From assembly GCA_034437615.1 (NCBI GenBank), contig DAOTTW010000431.1, positions 1 through 9,999 of the forward strand: DNA of 9,999 nt. Reading direction: 5' to 3'. Below the pieces are notes generated by a model. That model saw only the letters and a list, made by a program, of their open reading frames with translations. It was not told where the DNA came from and searched no databases. This document shows positions 7,262-9,999 of the stretch, in pieces (position 1 is the first letter of the stretch; the number at the start of each line of letters is the position of its first letter). Source of the stretch: DAOTTW01 sp034437615. GTDB taxonomy: Bacteria > Chloroflexota > Anaerolineae > Aggregatilineales > Phototrophicaceae. The translations under genes and the position numbers were made by a program.

Positions 7262-7960
7262 TCACCAGGAGCGCTTGCCGGGTGGCAGATGCGCCACACT
7301 GTTCAGGTAATGCAGGCGCATGTAATCCAATTCATCCGCGAAATCAAAGCGGGTGATGCCCGTGTTGTAATGCCGATAAAACATCTGGTTCGGGCGCGTC
7401 GGCAGTTGATGCAGCAGGCCCTTAATCAGCACATCCAGAAACGACGCATGGGAAACCAGCACGATATGATCGTTGCTTTCCGCACGCTCCAGCAGATGCA
7501 GCCCGACCATAATCGCCCGACTGATGAAATCCGCGATGGCTTCCTGCCCTCTTGCGGCGTCCCACCAGCCGTTTTCGGTCACGTCATCGGGCAGCACAAA
7601 GCCAGGGAACGCCTCGGAGATTTGGCCGCGTGTCATGCCAGGGTAACCTGTTGCGTGGCCCTGTGTATCGTGTAAATAGATGCCGCCTTGCTCATGGATG
7701 GCCGTCCATACGTGGGGCTGTACGTTAAGCGCCTTTGCCATATAACGCGCTGTCTTGAGCGAGCGTAGCATGGCGCTGGTGTAAACGTGGGTGAAGGCGT
7801 AGTCGTCGCCGGATGTATCTTGCTGTGTGGCCAGGTAATCAGCGAGGAAGGCCGCCTGTTCTTCGCCTAATGGCGTCAGGTCGGGGTCTTTCACGCGCTC
7901 GCGGATGTCCTCGAGTGCGTTATTGACGGATTGTGCGTGCCGGATGAGATAAAGCCGCAT
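7262..7960 (-). CDS. Histidine phosphatase family protein (phosphoglycerate mutase-like)
   Basis: A 232-residue member of the histidine phosphatase superfamily, which transfers phosphate to an active-site histidine. The N-terminal LIRHAQS (5-11) gives R7 and H8, the phospho-acceptor. TSAMLRSLKTA (61-71) supplies the conserved arginine region. E90 is in the position of the acid/base residue. The second histidine is H171 in VLVSHASF. The RHA variant of the RHG motif is common in the family. An insert-rich middle (about 95-140) with Trp-Trp and acidic residues differs from classical GpmB-type mutases, so a phosphatase on a small molecule or sugar phosphate is more likely than a glycolytic mutase. 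No signal peptide is visible. AGGA at 7977-7974 lies 13 bases before the ATG. It converges with guaA and diverges from the ATPase gene, so it is probably monocistronic. The substrate cannot be inferred. Confidence 0.9.
   Translation of the reverse strand: MRLYLIRHAQSVNNALEDIRERVKDPDLTPLGEEQAAFLADYLATQQDTSGDDYAFTHVYTSAMLRSLKTARYMAKALNVQPHVWTAIHEQGGIYLHDTQGHATGYPGMTRGQISEAFPGFVLPDDVTENGWWDAARGQEAIADFISRAIMVGLHLLERAESNDHIVLVSHASFLDVLIKGLLHQLPTRPNQMFYRHYNTGITRFDFADELDYMRLHYLNSVAHLPPGKRSW
7271..7294. terminator. Stem-loop at the guaA / histidine phosphatase convergence
   Basis: GCGC (7271-7274) and TGCC (7276-7279) can pair with GGCA (7284-7287) and GCGC (7291-7294) around a GGGT loop, with a small bulge. 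It lies inside the 3' end of the minus-strand gene. It would be read by guaA transcripts shortly after their stop codon. There is no T-tract on either strand, so intrinsic termination is doubtful. Confidence 0.2.
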
Positions 7961-8002
7961 GGTGTGTCTGTTATCCTGTAGGTGTAGTGGTTGCAGGTTG
8001 CT

Positions 8003-8011
8003 AGTTTACCA
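8003..8011 (-). promoter_or_regulatory. Candidate extended -10 promoter of the histidine phosphatase gene
   Basis: On the minus strand the bases read TGGTAAACT, a TGn element followed by a 4/6 match to TATAAT, 42 bases before the ATG at 7960. No -35 is recognisable. The call is modest and rests mainly on position and the extended element. Confidence 0.35.
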
Positions 8012-8013
8012 CA

Positions 8014-8030
8014 GGGGCATAATGTGCCCC
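8014..8030. promoter_or_regulatory. GC-rich dyad between two divergent promoters, possible operator
   Basis: GGGGCA and TGCCCC form a perfect 6-bp inverted repeat around TAATG. It lies just upstream of the minus-strand -10 candidate (8003-8011) and about 20 bp upstream of the plus-strand -10 (8053-8058), overlapping the place where a minus-strand -35 would fall. A site between two divergent starts has no need for a terminator, so a regulator-binding site is the more natural reading. No known operator consensus is recognised. Confidence 0.35.
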
Positions 8031-8049
8031 CACACCCTGCCTGAACCTG

Positions 8050-8058
8050 TGCTACAAT
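8050..8058 (+). promoter_or_regulatory. Extended -10 promoter of the HerA-like ATPase gene
   Basis: TGCTACAAT fits the extended -10 pattern (TGn plus TACAAT) and ends 55 bases before the ATG at 8114. There is no -35 match. The hexamer is the same as the one before gatC. Confidence 0.55.
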
Positions 8059-8113
8059 GTAGAACATAGAAGCGTAACCCCAACGCCACGATATTCATAA
8101 GCAGGAGGCCGTT

Positions 8114-9999
8114 ATGGCGTTTATCGAAGCCCCCACCAATTTTTACCTGGGGCGCACGTACCATACAGCGACAAATAAGCTGGGAGAGGATGTGGTCTAC
8201 TACGATTCGCGTGATTTAACCACACACGCGGTCGTGGTCGGCATGACGGGCAGCGGCAAGACCGGCCTGTGCATCACCATGCTAGAGGAAGCCATCCTCG
8301 ACAACATCCCGGCCATTATCATCGACCCCAAAGGCGACATCACGAACCTGATGCTGACCTTCCCGAATTTGCAACCGCAGGCTTTCCAGCCCTGGATTCA
8401 TGCGGATGATGCACGTCGCGCCGGGATGGATACACAGACTTACGCCGCAGATGTGGCGCAGCGCTGGCGCGACGGGCTGCAAAGCTGGGGCATCGTGCCG
8501 GAGCGCCTGACGTGGCTGCAACACGCCACCAAGATGAGCATTTACACGCCGGGGTCGGATGCGGGCTTGCCGATCAGCATTTTGGCCTCGTTGCGGGCAC
8601 CGCGCATGAATTGGATGGGCCAGGAAGAAGCCATCCGTGAGCGCATCTCCGGCACCGTGACGGCGCTATTTGCGCTGGCAGGCATGAACTTTCAGCCTGT
8701 GCAAGACGTAGAGCACGTGCTGCTATCGACCATCATTGAGCAGAACTGGCGACAGGGCCGCGACCTGACGCTGGAAGACATCGTTTTGCAGATCAAGCAA
8801 CCCCCCTTCGAGAAGCTCGGTGTGTTCCCGCTGGATCAGGCCATCAGCGAGAAGAAGCGCTATAAAATGGCGATGGAACTGAATAACATCATCGCTGCGC
8901 CCTCGTTCCAATCGTGGCTTGTGGGTGAACCGATGGACATCCAGCGCATGTTCTATCAGCCCAATGGTCGTCCGCGTGTGTCGATCTTCTACACAGCGCA
9001 CCTGAACGACGAAGAGCGCATGTTTATCACCACGCTGATTTTAGAGCAGCTTATTGCATGGATGCGCACACAATCCGGCACGCCAAGCCTACGCGCCCTG
9101 CTCTACATTGATGAGATGTTCGGCTACTTCCCGCCTTACCCGAAAAACCCACCGACGAAAGAGCCGCTGCTGCGCCTCGTCAAGCAAGCGCGTGCCTTCG
9201 GCCTCGGCATGATTATGGCCACGCAAAACCCCGGCGACCTCGATTACAAGGGCCTGACCAACACAGGCACGTGGTTCATCGGGCGCTTGCAATCCGAAAA
9301 TGACCGCAAGAAAGTGATGGACGGCTTACGGGCGTTGGCCAGCGCAGAAGAAAACCTCGATCTTAAAGAGGTCGAGCAAATGGTGGCGGATATTCAGCCG
9401 CGTGTTTTCCTGATGCGCAACGTGCACAACGACGGCGGCCCCATCCTGATGCATACACGCTGGACCATGAACTATCTCGCAGGGCCGTTGACGCGCCAGC
9501 AGATCGGCATTTTGATGCGCGACCAGCGCCAGCAACTCATGAACCAGATCGCCTACGGCTATCAGGGGCCACAGACGGGCCAGGGCTGGACGCAACCGAA
9601 CTTCAGCGGCGGTCAGGGGCAATATGGCGCACAATCCGCACCCGCCCCGCAGGGCTGGGACCAGACCAACACGCAAGGCAACCAGTGGGGACAGCAGCCG
9701 CCCATGCCGCCCGGTTTCGGTGGTCAGCAGCAAGGCCGACAAGGTAACCAGTGGGGACAGCAGCCGCCCATGCCGCCCGGTTTCGGTGGTCAGCAGCAAG
9801 GCCAACAAGGTAACCAATGGGGACAGCAGCCGCCCATGCCGCCCGGTTTCGGTGGGCAGCAGCAAGGCCAACAAGGTAACCAATGGGGGCAGCAGCCGCC
9901 CATGCCGCCCGGCTTCGGTGGCCAGCAGCAAGGCCAGCAAGGTAACCAATGGGGGCAGCAGCAAGGCCAACAAGGTAACCAATGGGGGCAGCAGCAAGG
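8114..9999 (+). CDS. HerA/VirB4-like P-loop ATPase with Gln-rich repeat tail, truncated at window edge
   Basis: Opens at ATG 8114 behind a strong AGGAGG (8103-8108) and stays open for 628 codons to the right edge, so the C-terminus is missing. Residues 1 to about 475 form a FtsK/HerA-superfamily ATPase of the HerA/VirB4/TraD type: Walker A GMTGSGKT (43-50), the IIDPKGD element near 70, Walker B LLYIDE (329-334), a sensor-like MATQNPGDLD around 368-377 and a conserved arginine R391 in FIGRL. Such hexameric motors move DNA or unfold and export substrates. The domain arrangement, with no membrane segment, points to a cytoplasmic HerA-like protein. From about residue 480 the sequence turns into a Gly/Gln/Pro/Trp-rich linker, and from 522 into tandem repeats (separate entry), likely disordered. 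No NurA-type nuclease gene is visible, and the partner side of the operon lies outside. What it moves is unknown. Confidence 0.9.
   Translation, partial: MAFIEAPTNFYLGRTYHTATNKLGEDVVYYDSRDLTTHAVVVGMTGSGKTGLCITMLEEAILDNIPAIIIDPKGDITNLMLTFPNLQPQAFQPWIHADDARRAGMDTQTYAADVAQRWRDGLQSWGIVPERLTWLQHATKMSIYTPGSDAGLPISILASLRAPRMNWMGQEEAIRERISGTVTALFALAGMNFQPVQDVEHVLLSTIIEQNWRQGRDLTLEDIVLQIKQPPFEKLGVFPLDQAISEKKRYKMAMELNNIIAAPSFQSWLVGEPMDIQRMFYQPNGRPRVSIFYTAHLNDEERMFITTLILEQLIAWMRTQSGTPSLRALLYIDEMFGYFPPYPKNPPTKEPLLRLVKQARAFGLGMIMATQNPGDLDYKGLTNTGTWFIGRLQSENDRKKVMDGLRALASAEENLDLKEVEQMVADIQPRVFLMRNVHNDGGPILMHTRWTMNYLAGPLTRQQIGILMRDQRQQLMNQIAYGYQGPQTGQGWTQPNFSGGQGQYGAQSAPAPQGWDQTNTQGNQWGQQPPMPPGFGGQQQGRQGNQWGQQPPMPPGFGGQQQGQQGNQWGQQPPMPPGFGGQQQGQQGNQWGQQPPMPPGFGGQQQGQQGNQWGQQQGQQGNQWGQQQ
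9677..9999 (+). repeat. In-frame tandem repeat: four 66-bp units then 33-bp units
   Basis: Four 66-bp units (9677-9742, 9743-9808, 9809-9874, 9875-9940), each coding 22 residues made of a GNQWGQQ block, a PPMPPGFGGQQ block and a QGQQ block, are followed by a 33-bp unit (9941-9973) lacking the middle block and by a second one cut by the window edge. Differences among units are almost all at third codon positions. The only amino-acid change is an Arg for Gln in unit 1 (CGA at 9737). The repeat continues past the window, so the copy number is a minimum. Confidence 0.97.

Noticed and set aside
9326..9997. A long minus-strand open frame (223 codons) with Leu-rich repeats opposite the ATPase tail
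   Set aside because: It is the antisense reading of the Gln/Pro/Gly repeat and inherits its periodicity. The plus frame has a strong ribosome binding site, a conserved ATPase core and synonymous-site variation; the minus frame has none of these.
9677..9999. CRISPR-like direct repeats
   Set aside because: Units are contiguous, with no variable spacers. The period is a multiple of three and the frame is kept, so it is a coding tandem repeat.

Overview
The window looks like a chromosomal segment of a free-living bacterium, most likely a member of the Chloroflexota (Anaerolineae-like). The reasons are a fused alpha-beta glycyl-tRNA synthetase, a DUF4058 protein, a response regulator with a degenerate GGDEF-type output domain, a large HerA/VirB4-type ATPase, and moderately high GC. 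This assignment rests on family knowledge and general impression, not on a search. No rRNA, tRNA, IS element, prophage or CRISPR array is visible. The gene content is mostly housekeeping.

Layout. Positions 1-2549 (minus strand) hold a fused glycyl-tRNA synthetase whose C-terminus runs off the left edge. A 93-bp divergent spacer with two overlapping, oppositely oriented -10 boxes separates it from a plus-strand DUF4058 gene (2643-3500). A nitrilase-superfamily amidohydrolase follows (3570-4364) with its own extended -10 promoter. After a 130-bp spacer with a weak terminator candidate and another extended -10 promoter comes a tight three-gene cluster: gatC (4495-4824), a response regulator (4846-5670) and guaA (5667-7247). 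The last two overlap by four bases (ATGA). guaA converges on a minus-strand histidine phosphatase (7262-7960), with only 14 bp between the stop codons. A 153-bp divergent spacer carrying a GC-rich dyad and two candidate promoters leads to a plus-strand HerA/VirB4-like ATPase (8114 to beyond the right edge). Its tail becomes a Gln/Gly/Pro/Trp-rich tandem repeat of 66-bp units that later switches to 33-bp units.

How the genes fit together. GlyRS and GatC both serve tRNA aminoacylation: Gly-tRNA, and transamidation of Glu-tRNAGln or Asp-tRNAAsn. GuaA makes GMP, the precursor of GTP. The response regulator between gatC and guaA is translationally coupled to guaA, and its output domain descends from a GTP-using diguanylate cyclase but lacks the catalytic signature. 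A regulatory link to guanine nucleotide supply is possible but is inference. The two largest genes, at the left and right edges, are both truncated by the window.

The most unusual features are the nested 66/33-bp repeat in the ATPase tail, the response regulator-guaA coupling, and the recurrent TGnTA(T/C)AAT extended -10 promoters without recognisable -35 boxes.
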